Below are positions 36,162 through 45,250 of a stretch of DNA of 64,000 nucleotides, piece by piece. Origin of the DNA: JBCCEJ01 sp039030335 (GTDB lineage Bacteria; Pseudomonadota; Gammaproteobacteria; HK1). Location: positions 11,292-75,291 of the forward strand of contig JBCCEJ010000017.1 of assembly GCA_039030335.1 (NCBI GenBank), read 5' to 3'. Numbering within the stretch: position 1 is the stretch's first letter; each line of letters begins with the position of its first letter. Under the pieces are notes generated by a model. The model saw only the letters and a program-made list of their open reading frames with translations, ran no database searches and was not told the DNA's origin. Made by a program: the position numbers and the translations under genes.

Positions 36162-36285
36162 CGGGTTTACCTCTGGTGCATGACCATCGCCAAGGCTCGT
36201 CGTATGCTAGCCGCCCGCTTCGCAACACGGCAAATACGCGCGCACCGCGCGGCGCCCGTGATCTGATTCCACTGGAGGTTGGCCC

Positions 36286-37185
36286 ATGCAATCCAATGCC
36301 GCGGCATTTCGTAAGCTGCTCGAAACTGGCGAGTTCATCTACATGCCGGCCATCTACTATCCGCTGGCCGCCCGGCTCGTGCAGGCGCTCGGCATACAGG
36401 CCGCCTATGTTGGTGGTTACGTCACGGGTGGGTCGCGGGCGGTCAGCGAACCACTGTTGACGCTGACCGAACAGGTCGAGACGGCTGCCGGTGTCGCCGG
36501 TGCGACCTCTCTTCCGGTCATTTGCGATGCAGGGGCCGGTTTCGGCGAACCGCTGCATGTCACCCGCACGGTGCGGGACTTTGCCCGGGCCGGCATCGCG
36601 GGCGTGCACATCGAAGACCAGCTCTATCCGAAGCGGGCCCACTACCACAAGTACGTGGCACACGCGATCGAAGCTGAGGAACTGGTCGACAAGATTCGCT
36701 GGGCCGTCAAGACTCGCGACGAAGTCGACCCCGACTTCGTCGTCATCGCCCGCACGGACACGCTCCGGTTCGAAGGTATCGAAGAAGCGGTGCGGCGGAT
36801 CAACGCGTGCGCTGAAGTGGGCGCCGACATGGGGTTGTTGTTCCCGATGTCGGATGAAGACGCCGAGCGCGCACCGAAGGAATGTGATGTTCCGCTCGTC
36901 TATGTGCAAAGTCGTGGCAACCGGGAAGGCCGGCCCATCTACACCATGCAACAGCTTGCCGACATGGGCTACCGCGCCTGCATCGATGCGCAGCTGTTCA
37001 TGCTGGCGAGTCTGCACTTCGCCAGACAGGCGCTCGAAGAAATGCGCGATACCGGAAGTTACACGGGCATGACGACAGACGAAATGGTGGCGGCACGTCA
37101 GAGCGTCGAAGACCTGATCGGACTGGACGCGTTTTATGAGATCGAGGAGCAGACCGTCGAAGAGCGCAAATGGGGCAAACGCTGA
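36286..37185 (+). CDS. Isocitrate lyase/PEP mutase superfamily protein without the catalytic Cys
   Basis: 299 aa, ATG 36286 with GGAGG ahead. Metal-site residues are recognisable: D81 in VICDAGAGFG, and E110-D111 in GVHIEDQLYP. The flexible active-site loop, K-(K/R)-C-G-H in isocitrate and methylisocitrate lyases, reads KRAHYHK (residues 116-122), so the general-acid Cys is missing. This argues against an isocitrate or methylisocitrate lyase; oxaloacetate-decarboxylase, dimethylmalate-lyase-like or mutase activity is more likely. TPR/2OG gene follows convergently. Confidence 0.9.
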   Translation: MQSNAAAFRKLLETGEFIYMPAIYYPLAARLVQALGIQAAYVGGYVTGGSRAVSEPLLTLTEQVETAAGVAGATSLPVICDAGAGFGEPLHVTRTVRDFARAGIAGVHIEDQLYPKRAHYHKYVAHAIEAEELVDKIRWAVKTRDEVDPDFVVIARTDTLRFEGIEEAVRRINACAEVGADMGLLFPMSDEDAERAPKECDVPLVYVQSRGNREGRPIYTMQQLADMGYRACIDAQLFMLASLHFARQALEEMRDTGSYTGMTTDEMVAARQSVEDLIGLDAFYEIEEQTVEERKWGKR

Positions 37186-37212
37186 GCTGCGGCGCGGGCC
37201 CGCGAGTGGCGG

Positions 37213-38505
37213 TTACTCCGGCAACAGATTGAATGCGATGCTGATGCGGCGCCCGCGCCGTTTGAATGGCAAGACGCGGTGATATGCATAGGCCGGGAAC
37301 ATGACGATGAGTCCCGGCTCGGGACGGATCACCATGTTGTCCGCCACCCGCGCGCTGCCCGAATAATTCAAGAAGCGACTGAATTCCAGACAACCATCGA
37401 GGTTGTCTGGCGGCGCTCGCTGCACGAAGTCTGGCATGTCGACGTAGTACACACCGCTCACCCATGCATTCTGATGGAAATGATGTTCCGCGTCGCCGTA
37501 GGTGTAGAGGAGCGTGCCCCAGGATTCGGCCTTGAATGAATCGGGGCGCTGTCCGAGGTACGGATGCTGCGGATCGGCCGGCAGGTTTTGCAGGTAGTGG
37601 CTCGCGGCCATCTGCAGCACGCCCGCCAACGCAGCGGCGGGCGGCTCTGGCTGGTCGAACAGATTCAGCGTCTGCGTGGTGTCGTACGGACGCATCGGGT
37701 AGTTCGTAACGAGTTCCGCGAGGTCGCGGTTCAGTTTGGCGACACTGGCGTAGCCAGCAGGCGGATTGATGCCGGCTGACCACACCAGTGACTCGAAGTG
37801 AGCGAGTGAGACGCCTTCATCGCGTCGTCCGGCCCCCTCCAAAGCCGAGACGCGAAGCGCCAGCGCACGCACTGAGAGCGGGTTGCGCGACAGCATCTGG
37901 TCGGTGACGGCGACGGCGTCGGCGAAGCGATCGGCGCCGAGGTAGGCGTAGGTAAGGTAAGCACCCGCGTCTTCGTCCGGGCTCAGCGCGAACGCCTGTT
38001 CGCCGTGTTCGATCGCGGCCGCGCGATTGCCGGCGCGACGCATCGCCCAGCACATCTGGGTGTGTGCCGCGGCGTGTTTGGGTTTCAGCGCCAGAGCCTT
38101 GCGCAAATGCGTTTCGGCTTCGCTCGCGAAGCCGCAGTTCACCAGCATCTCTGCGAATCGCGTCAGCATGTCCGCTTCGGCATCCGGTGTGCCATCGCAC
38201 GATCCGAGTGCCTTCGGAAACTCGATCCGAGCCGCGTCGATCTGCTCGGTATAGCCGAGCGACACGGCGTATTCGAGCGCCAGGTCGGGGCTGCCAGGCG
38301 CCAGAGCAAGACCGTGACGCACTGCGCTAAGCGCCCGGAACGGCTGTTGTCGCGCGTTCAGCTGGCGGGCGAGTTGCCAGCAGGCCTGCGGGGTGTCGGG
38401 TAATGCCGACTTGGGCAGCCCCAACAGGTGCTGGCCATAGCGCATGCGCCGGCCGGCACCAGGCTTGGCGCCGCCTTTACCGGACTTTCGGTTTCGCTTG
38501 CCCAT
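37213..38505 (-). CDS. TPR-containing 2-oxoglutarate/Fe(II) oxygenase (PF13759-like)
   Basis: 430 aa. A basic N-terminus (MGKRNRKSGKGGAKPGAGRRMR) precedes TPR-like helical repeats at about residues 40-240 (FASEAETHLRKALALKPKHAAAH). The C-terminal double-stranded beta-helix has an iron-site start HHFHQNAWVSGVYYVD (H342/H344), H409 (FPAYAYHRVLPF) and R420 (RRISIAFNLL). This matches the putative 2OG-Fe(II) oxygenase family found fused to TPR repeats, thought to modify proteins or carbohydrates. Basic tail may aid nucleic-acid or ribosome binding; that is speculation. Confidence 0.87.
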   Translation of the reverse strand: MGKRNRKSGKGGAKPGAGRRMRYGQHLLGLPKSALPDTPQACWQLARQLNARQQPFRALSAVRHGLALAPGSPDLALEYAVSLGYTEQIDAARIEFPKALGSCDGTPDAEADMLTRFAEMLVNCGFASEAETHLRKALALKPKHAAAHTQMCWAMRRAGNRAAAIEHGEQAFALSPDEDAGAYLTYAYLGADRFADAVAVTDQMLSRNPLSVRALALRVSALEGAGRRDEGVSLAHFESLVWSAGINPPAGYASVAKLNRDLAELVTNYPMRPYDTTQTLNLFDQPEPPAAALAGVLQMAASHYLQNLPADPQHPYLGQRPDSFKAESWGTLLYTYGDAEHHFHQNAWVSGVYYVDMPDFVQRAPPDNLDGCLEFSRFLNYSGSARVADNMVIRPEPGLIVMFPAYAYHRVLPFKRRGRRISIAFNLLPE

Positions 38506-38529
38506 CTGCGCTTGATCGTCAGGGCCTGC

Positions 38530-39537
38530 TCAACTCGGATCCGGTCCGACGCGCACCATGCGCTTGCCGCGATTATCGCCGCTCAGCAGGCCGACGAGGG
38601 CCCGCGGAGCCGCGTCCAAACCCTCGACGATATCCTCCACGACCTGCACCGCGCCGCCTGTTACCCATTGGCTGAGCTGCCGCACCGCCGCGTCGTCATG
38701 CTCGGCGAAGTCCATGACGATAAAACCCTCCATGCGCAGTCGCTTGACGACGATCATGCCGGGCAAATTACGCGGGCCGGTTGGGGCGGTCTCGTTGTAC
38801 TGGCTGACGGCGCCGCAGCAGACGACCCGGCCGTGCTGGTTCATTTGAAACAGCACGGTCTCCAGAATTTGTCCGCCGACGTTGTCGAAATACACATCGA
38901 TGCCGTCGGGGCATGCGGTCCGCAGCGCCTTGAACAAGCCGGGTGACCGATAGTCGACACAGGCGTCAAAGCCGAGCGTTTCCGTAACCCAAGCGCACTT
39001 GTCGGCGCCACCGGCAATTCCGACGGCACGACAGCCGAGGGCTTTGGCGATTTGGCCAACGTAGATGCCGACCGAGCCGGCAGCGGCAGACACGACGACC
39101 GTTTCACCGGCTTTGGGTTGGCCGATGCGGGTCAGTCCGTGATACGCCGTCTTGCCGGCGATTCCATAGACCGACAGCAGATGGGAGAGCTCCGGCACGC
39201 GTGGGACGTTCATCGCGCGCCGGGCTGACACCACGACGTATTCGCTCCAGCGCGACTCCACCGCTACCAGATCGCCTGGCGCGAATCCGTCGGCACGTGA
39301 TTCGGTGACTTCGCCGAGTGCGTAGGTGTGCATTACATCGCCCGCTTCTACGGCTTCACGATAGGTTGCGCCCTGCATCCACGCGCGGTTGGCGGCGTCA
39401 ATGGACATCAGGATGGTGCGCACCAGGAGCTCACCGTCGTCCGGTGCGGGCACTGCCGCGGTACGCGCCGCGAAGTGTGCTTCCGTCAGCTCTCCCTGCG
39501 GCAGCTCGGCGACGACGATCTGTTGCATGTCGGACAT
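38530..39537 (-). CDS. NADP-dependent oxidoreductase, MDR (leukotriene/curcumin reductase-like)
   Basis: 335 aa zinc-independent medium-chain reductase. The NADPH-binding loop is VVSAAAGSVGIYVGQIAK (about residues 150-167); DVYFDNVGGQILETVL and VCCGAVSQYN are family blocks. These enzymes reduce alpha,beta-unsaturated ketones or acyls. ATG 39537. It lies downstream of, and on the same strand as, the TauD gene at 39639, about 100 bp away, and next to the TPR-2OG gene. Confidence 0.92.
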   Translation of the reverse strand: MSDMQQIVVAELPQGELTEAHFAARTAAVPAPDDGELLVRTILMSIDAANRAWMQGATYREAVEAGDVMHTYALGEVTESRADGFAPGDLVAVESRWSEYVVVSARRAMNVPRVPELSHLLSVYGIAGKTAYHGLTRIGQPKAGETVVVSAAAGSVGIYVGQIAKALGCRAVGIAGGADKCAWVTETLGFDACVDYRSPGLFKALRTACPDGIDVYFDNVGGQILETVLFQMNQHGRVVCCGAVSQYNETAPTGPRNLPGMIVVKRLRMEGFIVMDFAEHDDAAVRQLSQWVTGGAVQVVEDIVEGLDAAPRALVGLLSGDNRGKRMVRVGPDPS

Positions 39538-39638
39538 CTATGCACTCCGGTATCGCGCGACTGGGCGCGTTATCACAACACGATGGCGCATACTAAGAGT
39601 CTGCGCTGTCTGGCGCCATACGAAGCGGCGACGTGGGC

Positions 39639-40463
39639 TTAGTCGGTCGGCTCGCCGGCGATCGTGAGCCGCCACATGGCACGGCGTTGACCGTGGTAGT
39701 CGTTCAACGCGAAATGCTGCGTTGTCCGGTTGTCCCAGATCGCGAGCGTGCCGCGCTGCCATCGGTACCGGCACGTGAACTCGGGTCGTACGGCATGACG
39801 GTAGAGAAATTCGAGCAGCGGTGCGCTCTCTTCCGCTGAGCAGCCGTCTATGCGGGCGGTGTGGAGGGCATTGACGTAGAGCGCCCGCCGACCCGTGTCC
39901 GGATGGGTACGCGCAACCGGATGCACGGCCTCGTGAACCTCGTCGCGCGCCTTCAGTTTCACACTGGCGTATTGATTCCCCGCCGCCCGTCCACCACCGC
40001 GGCGCTTCGCCGAACTGTTGACCGCCCGCAGCGGTGCGAGCAGCCGCTGCATGCCGTCGGACAGCGCATCGTGCGCCGCGACCATGTTCGCGAACAGCGT
40101 GTCGCCGCCGTGCGTCGGCACCTCGACGGCGTAGAGCAGCGTCGCCTTGGGAGGAACCTGACTGTAGGTGGTGTCCGAGTGCCAGCCCTCGCCGAAATTC
40201 TTCCGCTCGTGCGCTTCTTTGATGATCGGTATGACCTGCGGTGCGTCAGTAAGGCCTTCGATGAAAGGGTAGTCGGCGGGCTCGCCGAACAGGCGACCGA
40301 CGTCGACCAGCTCTGGCGGCGTCAGTGTCTGTTCTTTGAAGAACAGCACCAGATGTTCGCGGAAGAGGCCGAGTATCTGTTCTCTGGTCACGGCGTTCGC
40401 GGTGCGCAAGTCCAGTCCAGACACTTCGGCACCGAGGGAGCCGGCAATGGGTTCGACGTTGAT
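39639..40463 (-). CDS. TauD/TfdA dioxygenase with no standard start codon at its N-terminus
   Basis: Classical TauD subgroup, about 275 aa. Iron ligands H95-S-D97 (GEGWHSDTTY) and distal His in TTQHFALNDYHGQRR; the Arg-containing RRAMWRLTI is normal. The only standard start is GTG 40424, but the frame continues upstream with INVEPIAGSLGAEVSGLDL, the conserved TauD N-terminus. No ATG, GTG or TTG is found in frame between there and a stop about 150 bp upstream. ATC 40463 (reads as M-NVEPIAG if it were ATG) is preceded by GAGG 8 nt away, so the start is likely ATC initiation or a mutated/misread ATG. Divergent from mttB. Confidence 0.85.
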   Translation of the reverse strand: MNVEPIAGSLGAEVSGLDLRTANAVTREQILGLFREHLVLFFKEQTLTPPELVDVGRLFGEPADYPFIEGLTDAPQVIPIIKEAHERKNFGEGWHSDTTYSQVPPKATLLYAVEVPTHGGDTLFANMVAAHDALSDGMQRLLAPLRAVNSSAKRRGGGRAAGNQYASVKLKARDEVHEAVHPVARTHPDTGRRALYVNALHTARIDGCSAEESAPLLEFLYRHAVRPEFTCRYRWQRGTLAIWDNRTTQHFALNDYHGQRRAMWRLTIAGEPTD

Positions 40464-40750
40464 TACGGCGTCCTCAGCGAACTGGCGGCGTCGATAGTGC
40501 AGTGTATCCAGACCGGGGGACTTGCAGCCAGCAGTGTGCCGGGCCGGGCGCTCCAGAGCTTCCAGTACACGTCGGTTGACACCGCTATCCGCGAGTCGTT
40601 GCGGTGGAAATTGTAGTCGTAATTCTCAATGCGCAGCCTTGGCGCTGCCGCATACTGGCGCGGTTTCGAGGCGCGTACGGGCGGTGTCCCGCGCGCGCCC
40701 GTCACCGCATACCGGGGCCGCGCGGGCTTCGCGTTTGGAGAACTGTCGGG

Positions 40751-42286
40751 GTGAGTGAGCAGCCAGTGCGCAAGCGGCGCAGCCGCCGGGGACATCAGGC
40801 TGACCGTCAGCGCGTCGCGGCGACGCCGGATCCTTACATCCGGCGCCAGATTCCGTTCTTCGAGATGCTGAACGAGGAGGGTCTCGCCCGAATCGAAGGG
40901 CACGCCGACTGGATTATCCAGGAGGTCGGGCTCGAGTTTCGCGAAGACCCGGCGGCGCTCAACATCTGGCGCGACGCTGGCGCCGACGTCGATGGCACCC
41001 GTGTGCGCGCCCCGCGGGGCATGATCCGCAAGCTTTGCGAGACCGCACCTGCTTCGTTCGAACAGCGTGCGCGCAATCCCGTTCGAAGCGTGCGTATCGG
41101 TGCCAACAATCAGGTCTTCGCACCGGTTTACGGCGCGCCGTTCGTACGCGACCTGGACGGCGGACGCCGGTACGGCACGCTGGAGGACTTCGACCGGCTG
41201 GTGCGCATCACCCACATGCTGCCGAGTCTGCACCACTCGGGTTTCGTGACGTGTGAGCCCTGTGATATTCCAGTGTCAAAGCGGCATTTGGACATGCTCT
41301 TCACGCACATGACGCGCACGGACAAGCCGCATCTTGGTGCGATCACCGAGAAGAGCCGGGCCGAAGATTCGGTCGCGATGGCGCGCATCCTCCACGGCGA
41401 TGAGGTGTTCGACAGTCATTGCGTGATCATGGGCAATGTGAACACGAACTCGCCGCTGCTCGTGGATAAAGTAGTCACGGAAGCGATCCGTACGTACTCG
41501 GGCGCGGGGCAGGGCATGATCGTAGCCCCGTTCATACTGGGCGGTGCCATGGGGCCGGTGACGACGGCGGCATCTATCGCCCAGGCGCTCGCCGAAGCCA
41601 TGATGTGCTGCGCGTTCGCGCAACTGGTGCGCCCCGGCTCGCCGTTTGTACTCGGCAACTTCCTGTCTTCGATGAGCCTGAAGTCCGGAGCCCCCACGTT
41701 TGGCATGCCGGAGCCTCTGCTCTCCAATCTGGTGATCGGTCAACTGGCGCGGCGCCTGGGCGTGCCGCTGCGCTGCGGCGGGTCGCTGACGGCATCGAAG
41801 ATACCCGATGCGCAAGCCGCTGAGGAAAGTGCCGACTCGATGCTGTAGACCGCACTTGGCGGTGCGCACTTCGTGTTGCATGCGGCCGGATGGCTCGAGG
41901 GTGGGTTGTGCACGGGCTACGAGAAACTGGTGATCGACGCCGACCGCCTCGGCAGCTACGCGGTTGTCTTGAACGGCCTCGATGTGGACGACAATGCTCT
42001 TGGCAAGCAGGCGTACGACGACGTCGAACCAGCCGGACATTTTCTCGGCTCGGCGCACACGATGGCCAATTACGAAACGGCCTACTATGACGCCAAACTC
42101 TCGGACTCGGAAAACGTCGAGTCGTGGGAGGAGCGCGGTGGAAAGGATACGGCGCGTCGGGCTTACGAACGCTGGAACCAGCTGCTGGCAGACTACGAAG
42201 CGCCGCCCCTGGCCGACGATGTGCGCGACGCGCTCACCGCCTACGTCGCCCGCCGCAAAGAAGCGCTGCCCGACGCCTGGTATTGA
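40751..42286 (+). CDS. mttB: Trimethylamine methyltransferase MttB family with in-frame amber codon (putative pyrrolysine)
   Basis: The frame from GTG 40751 (GGAG about 10 nt ahead) gives 365 codons, then TAG at 41846-41848, then 145 codons in the same frame to TGA at 42284-42286. Read through, it makes a 511-aa MttB-family protein, close to archaeal MttB (about 495 aa). The sequence runs TASKIPDAQAAEESADSML-[amber]-TALGGAHFVLHAAGWLEGG, with no gap or frame change, at the region where Pyl lies in MttB. Expected role: transfer of a methyl group from trimethylamine to a corrinoid protein. If decoded as a stop, the protein loses its C-terminal third. Other genes here end in TAG, so Pyl insertion would need context and pyl genes elsewhere. 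No corrinoid protein gene is nearby. Confidence 0.82.
41846..41866 (+). promoter_or_regulatory. In-frame UAG with an adjacent 3' hairpin (possible recoding context)
   Basis: The amber codon 41846-41848 is followed two bases later by CGCAC-TTGGCG-GTGCG (41851-41866), a 5-bp stem with a 6-nt loop. A downstream structure has been discussed as aiding UAG recoding in methylamine methyltransferases, but it is not required in all systems. The stem is short and may be accidental. Confidence 0.3.
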
Positions 42287-42469
42287 AGCGTATGGCAGAC
42301 GTGGCAAGCAGACGCCCGGTGACCGGCGGCGGTCGCCCCACCGTGAGGAAGTCGCGTTGACCCGGCCGCAAGATTTGCGCACGGGCATCGAAGCGACCGT
42401 TTGGCGTTGTCGCCGTCGCCGCGGTCCAGGTCTCGTTCGCGCCGCCAGCCGCGCCTCGGGAGGACGCTG
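42287..42469 (+). other. Spacer between mttB and the CPXCG gene, with short frames
   Basis: 183 bp with no convincing gene. A 22-codon frame (ATG 42292 to TGA 42358-42360) overlaps a 37-codon frame from TTG 42357 (GAGGA ahead) that ends in TGATG at the CPXCG start. These may only couple translation, and the peptides are arginine-rich and unfamiliar. Confidence 0.3.
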
Positions 42470-42664
42470 ATGCGACCAGACGCGACGGTCTTGGAGCATG
42501 CGTTTACCTGTCCTTACTGCTGGGAGACGGTCACGATGCTGCTCGACCTCAGCGCGGCTACTCAGTCTTACATCGAAGACTGCGAAGTTTGCTGTAATCC
42601 TATCGAAGTCACATTTTCTACGGACGGGCATAATCTCGACGCATTCAGCGCCGACAGCTGCTGA
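42470..42664 (+). CDS. CPXCG-type cysteine-rich small protein
   Basis: 64 aa from ATG 42470, with GGGAGGA about 6 nt ahead. Metal-ligand Cys: C14-P-Y-C17 and C38-E-V-C41-C42 (DCEVCCNPIEV), the layout of small CPXCG motif-containing proteins predicted to bind zinc. Function unknown. It closes the plus-strand run after mttB and is convergent with the LRR gene. Confidence 0.85.
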   Translation: MRPDATVLEHAFTCPYCWETVTMLLDLSAATQSYIEDCEVCCNPIEVTFSTDGHNLDAFSADSC

Positions 42665-42689
42665 ACGGCCGGCCTCGAGCCGTTCGCGA

Positions 42690-43871
42690 TTATTTGTCGT
42701 CGCAGGCGGCCTGACCGTAAACCCGCGCATCAGGCGCGAGCACGGCTCGCAGGGCGTCGACCTCCGCGCAGCTCACGTTACCCCGCCCCCGGATGCCGAC
42801 GAGATTGAGCGCGCGGTTCGAGTGCAGCGGCCGGATATCGCGAATGTCGTTGCTGTATACCTGCAGTTCTCGTAGCGCAGGCTTGTCGCGGAGCGCGCTG
42901 AGATCGCTGATCCGGTTGCTGTTCATGACGACCGACTCGAGCTTTTGCAGCCCCTTAAGGGGTTCGAGTGCCGCGCCTGTAAGCCGATTGTTCATCGCAG
43001 CCACCACCTTGAGCTCCAGGGCGCCTTCCAGGCCTCGCAGTGACTTGAGCCCCGCGCTGTTTGCCTGTAACTCGATGAGCGCGGTAGCGGTTTCCAGCCC
43101 GGTCAGCGAATCCAGGTCCTTGTTACCCGCCACCGAGAGCTTGCGAAGCTTCGGCAATGCTTCGATGCCATCCAGCGAGGTCAGGCTGGCACCCTGAAGA
43201 TACAGCTCTTCGAGTTGCGGCATCGCGGCGAGTGGTGCGAGGTCTTCGACGGCCGGGTTCTGGCAGATGAGGCGCCGGATCTGCGTTCGGTCGGACACTT
43301 TCTGGTCGAACACGGCTTGCTGCGCGCATTGCGCCAGCGCCCGCTCCGACGGATCCAGGCCGCCCGCCCCGACGGACGGATTCAGCTCGAACCACAAGGT
43401 GCCGCCGCCCGCGCTGGCGCCGAGCAGAAATACGATCATCGGCATGCCGCGCGGCAGCGAGAGCAGACCGAGCCCCAGGATGAGTGTCAGCAGCGTGGCT
43501 CCAGCCGGTAGCAGCCAGAAGTGCAGGAAGGTCACGATTCGGTTTTGCTTCGGGTCGTCAGGATGGGCCAGCAACGTGACGGCGCTGCCGAGGGTGCGCA
43601 GGCAGACGGACTCGTCGAGCCACGCGAAGCCGCGTGCGCGATGACCGTCTTCGGAGTACGCGACGGGCGCGTACTGCAGGACGTAGCGGGTCGGGCGGGT
43701 GCCGCCCTGACCTTTTCTGAACCACTCACCATCGCAGTCGAGCACTGTCGCCGGGTGGACCGAGCCCGTTCGCAAAGCGTGGATCCGGTCGGCACTCAAC
43801 CACACCGTAAGCGCTGCGAAGACGATGAAGATCCCCAGGTGCCAGATGCGTTGTTTGCGTTTCAGATCCAT
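42690..43871 (-). CDS. Membrane protein with leucine-rich repeats
   Basis: 393 aa. N-terminal half: a first helix (LGIFIVFAALTVWLSA), a short beta-rich segment resembling DUF3592 (VLDCDGEWF...YVLQYAPVAYSEDG) and two further helices near 115-155. The C-terminal half (about 190-375) has six or more LRR turns of LExLxLxxxxL type (LEELYLQGASLTSLDGIEALPKL, LKSLRGLEGALEL, ISDLSAL). Bacterial LRR of this kind usually binds proteins; the repeats probably face the outside of the inner membrane. No partner is apparent. ATG 43871. Confidence 0.82.
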   Translation of the reverse strand: MDLKRKQRIWHLGIFIVFAALTVWLSADRIHALRTGSVHPATVLDCDGEWFRKGQGGTRPTRYVLQYAPVAYSEDGHRARGFAWLDESVCLRTLGSAVTLLAHPDDPKQNRIVTFLHFWLLPAGATLLTLILGLGLLSLPRGMPMIVFLLGASAGGGTLWFELNPSVGAGGLDPSERALAQCAQQAVFDQKVSDRTQIRRLICQNPAVEDLAPLAAMPQLEELYLQGASLTSLDGIEALPKLRKLSVAGNKDLDSLTGLETATALIELQANSAGLKSLRGLEGALELKVVAAMNNRLTGAALEPLKGLQKLESVVMNSNRISDLSALRDKPALRELQVYSNDIRDIRPLHSNRALNLVGIRGRGNVSCAEVDALRAVLAPDARVYGQAACDDK

Positions 43872-43962
43872 CCGGAAGCTCTATATCGACAGAAAGTGCT
43901 GGCGCGACCAGCGCGGGCCCGCGGCGTACGACCGGCGACGCGCGCGTCACGCGGCTACCGGC

Positions 43963-45246
43963 TCAGTCCGACCCCGCTTCGCCGTCCGGGTCGTTAACCA
44001 ACGCCTGGGGGGCACCGGCGGGAATCACACCGGCTGCCGCGAGATCGTGCAACTGCGCTGGCGATAATGTCAGCCATTCGTGCAACACGCTGGCGGTATC
44101 GCCTCCTGGTGCCGGTGGCCGTCTGTCGAGATGGACCTCAGACCGGCTGAAACGCATCGGCAGGTTGGCAGCCTGGACCTTCGTCGCCGAGCCGTCTGGC
44201 GCGAGCAACGGCAGGAGCATGCGGCGTGCCTTGACGTGTGCCGATGCAAGGGCCTGTCCGGCGGTGCGTACCTCGGCGCACGGCACGTCGGCCGCATTCA
44301 ACACCGTGACGATCTCAGCGTTCGTGCGCTCGGCCGCCCAGCCGGCTACCACTGCGTCAACCGCTGCGTTATTCATGACCCGCCATTCGGGCCGACTGAA
44401 TTCCGGATGCTCCGTGAGATCGGGTCGGTTGAGGGCGGCGGTAAGGTTTTGCCACTCGCTGCGCGTCGCCACGCCGATGGCGACCCAACCATCGGCAGAT
44501 GCGTAGGTGTTGAAGGGCGAGAAGCGCATGATGCGATTGCCCTGGCGCTCGTTAAGCCCGAGTTGCGCATAGCAATCCAACGGTTCGTCCATCTGCATCG
44601 CAAACAGGCAGTCGACCATCGAGACTTCCAGATGCTGCCCGGTGCCCGACCGGCTGCGTTCGTGCAGAGCCGCACTGACGGCGAGCGCTGCGTAAGTACC
44701 CGCCACCATGTCGGAGAACGCACTGCCGATCTTGGCCGGCGGACCGTCTGGACTTCCAGTGAGGCCCATGATCCCGGACGCGGCCTGGGCCATCAGATCG
44801 TAGGACTTCAGATCGCGCTCCGGACTGCCTTCCCCGTAGCCGCTGATGGCGCAACAGATGATCCGCGGATTGATCTTGGCAAGGCGCGGATAGTCGATAC
44901 CGAGCCGCGCGGCCACACCCGGCCTGAAGTTCTCGATCACGACGTCGGCGCGTTCGACCATCTGCAGAAACAGGGCATTGCCGCGCGGCGACTTGATATC
45001 GAGGTAGACGGACTGTTTGCCCCGATTGCGTTTCAGGTAAGCGAGTCCGAGCTCGTCTGGCGCGGACGATTCAAAACGCGCACCATCCGCGGTTGCGAAT
45101 GGTGGCGCGCTGGCGGTCGGATCGCCGCCATCCGGAGGATCGATTTTGATGACCCGGGCCCCGAGTCCGGCGAGCAGTTGGGTGGCGTAAGGCCCGGAAA
45201 GAAAACGGGTCAGGTCGAATATTGTGATTCCGGCGAGGGCACTCAC
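43963..45246 (-). CDS. CaiB/BaiF family (class III) CoA-transferase
   Basis: 427 aa from GTG 45246, 4 bp after the upstream TauD stop, so the two are an operon. Family blocks: LAGITIFDLTRFLSGPYATQLLAGLGARVIKID, LKRNRGKQSVYLDIKSPRG, VVIENFRPGVAARLG, the catalytic Asp in GSAFSDMVAGTYA. The enzyme transfers CoA between carboxylic acids. In combination with the dioxygenase it suggests activation of the hydroxylated acid. Substrate unknown. Confidence 0.92.
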   Translation of the reverse strand: MSALAGITIFDLTRFLSGPYATQLLAGLGARVIKIDPPDGGDPTASAPPFATADGARFESSAPDELGLAYLKRNRGKQSVYLDIKSPRGNALFLQMVERADVVIENFRPGVAARLGIDYPRLAKINPRIICCAISGYGEGSPERDLKSYDLMAQAASGIMGLTGSPDGPPAKIGSAFSDMVAGTYAALAVSAALHERSRSGTGQHLEVSMVDCLFAMQMDEPLDCYAQLGLNERQGNRIMRFSPFNTYASADGWVAIGVATRSEWQNLTAALNRPDLTEHPEFSRPEWRVMNNAAVDAVVAGWAAERTNAEIVTVLNAADVPCAEVRTAGQALASAHVKARRMLLPLLAPDGSATKVQAANLPMRFSRSEVHLDRRPPAPGGDTASVLHEWLTLSPAQLHDLAAAGVIPAGAPQALVNDPDGEAGSD

Positions 45247-45250
45247 GACT

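Noticed and set aside
42357..42470. 37-codon arginine-rich frame as a real small gene
   Set aside because: Composition is that of GC-rich non-coding sequence and the only support is a weak ribosome-binding site and a TGATG overlap; left as part of the spacer.
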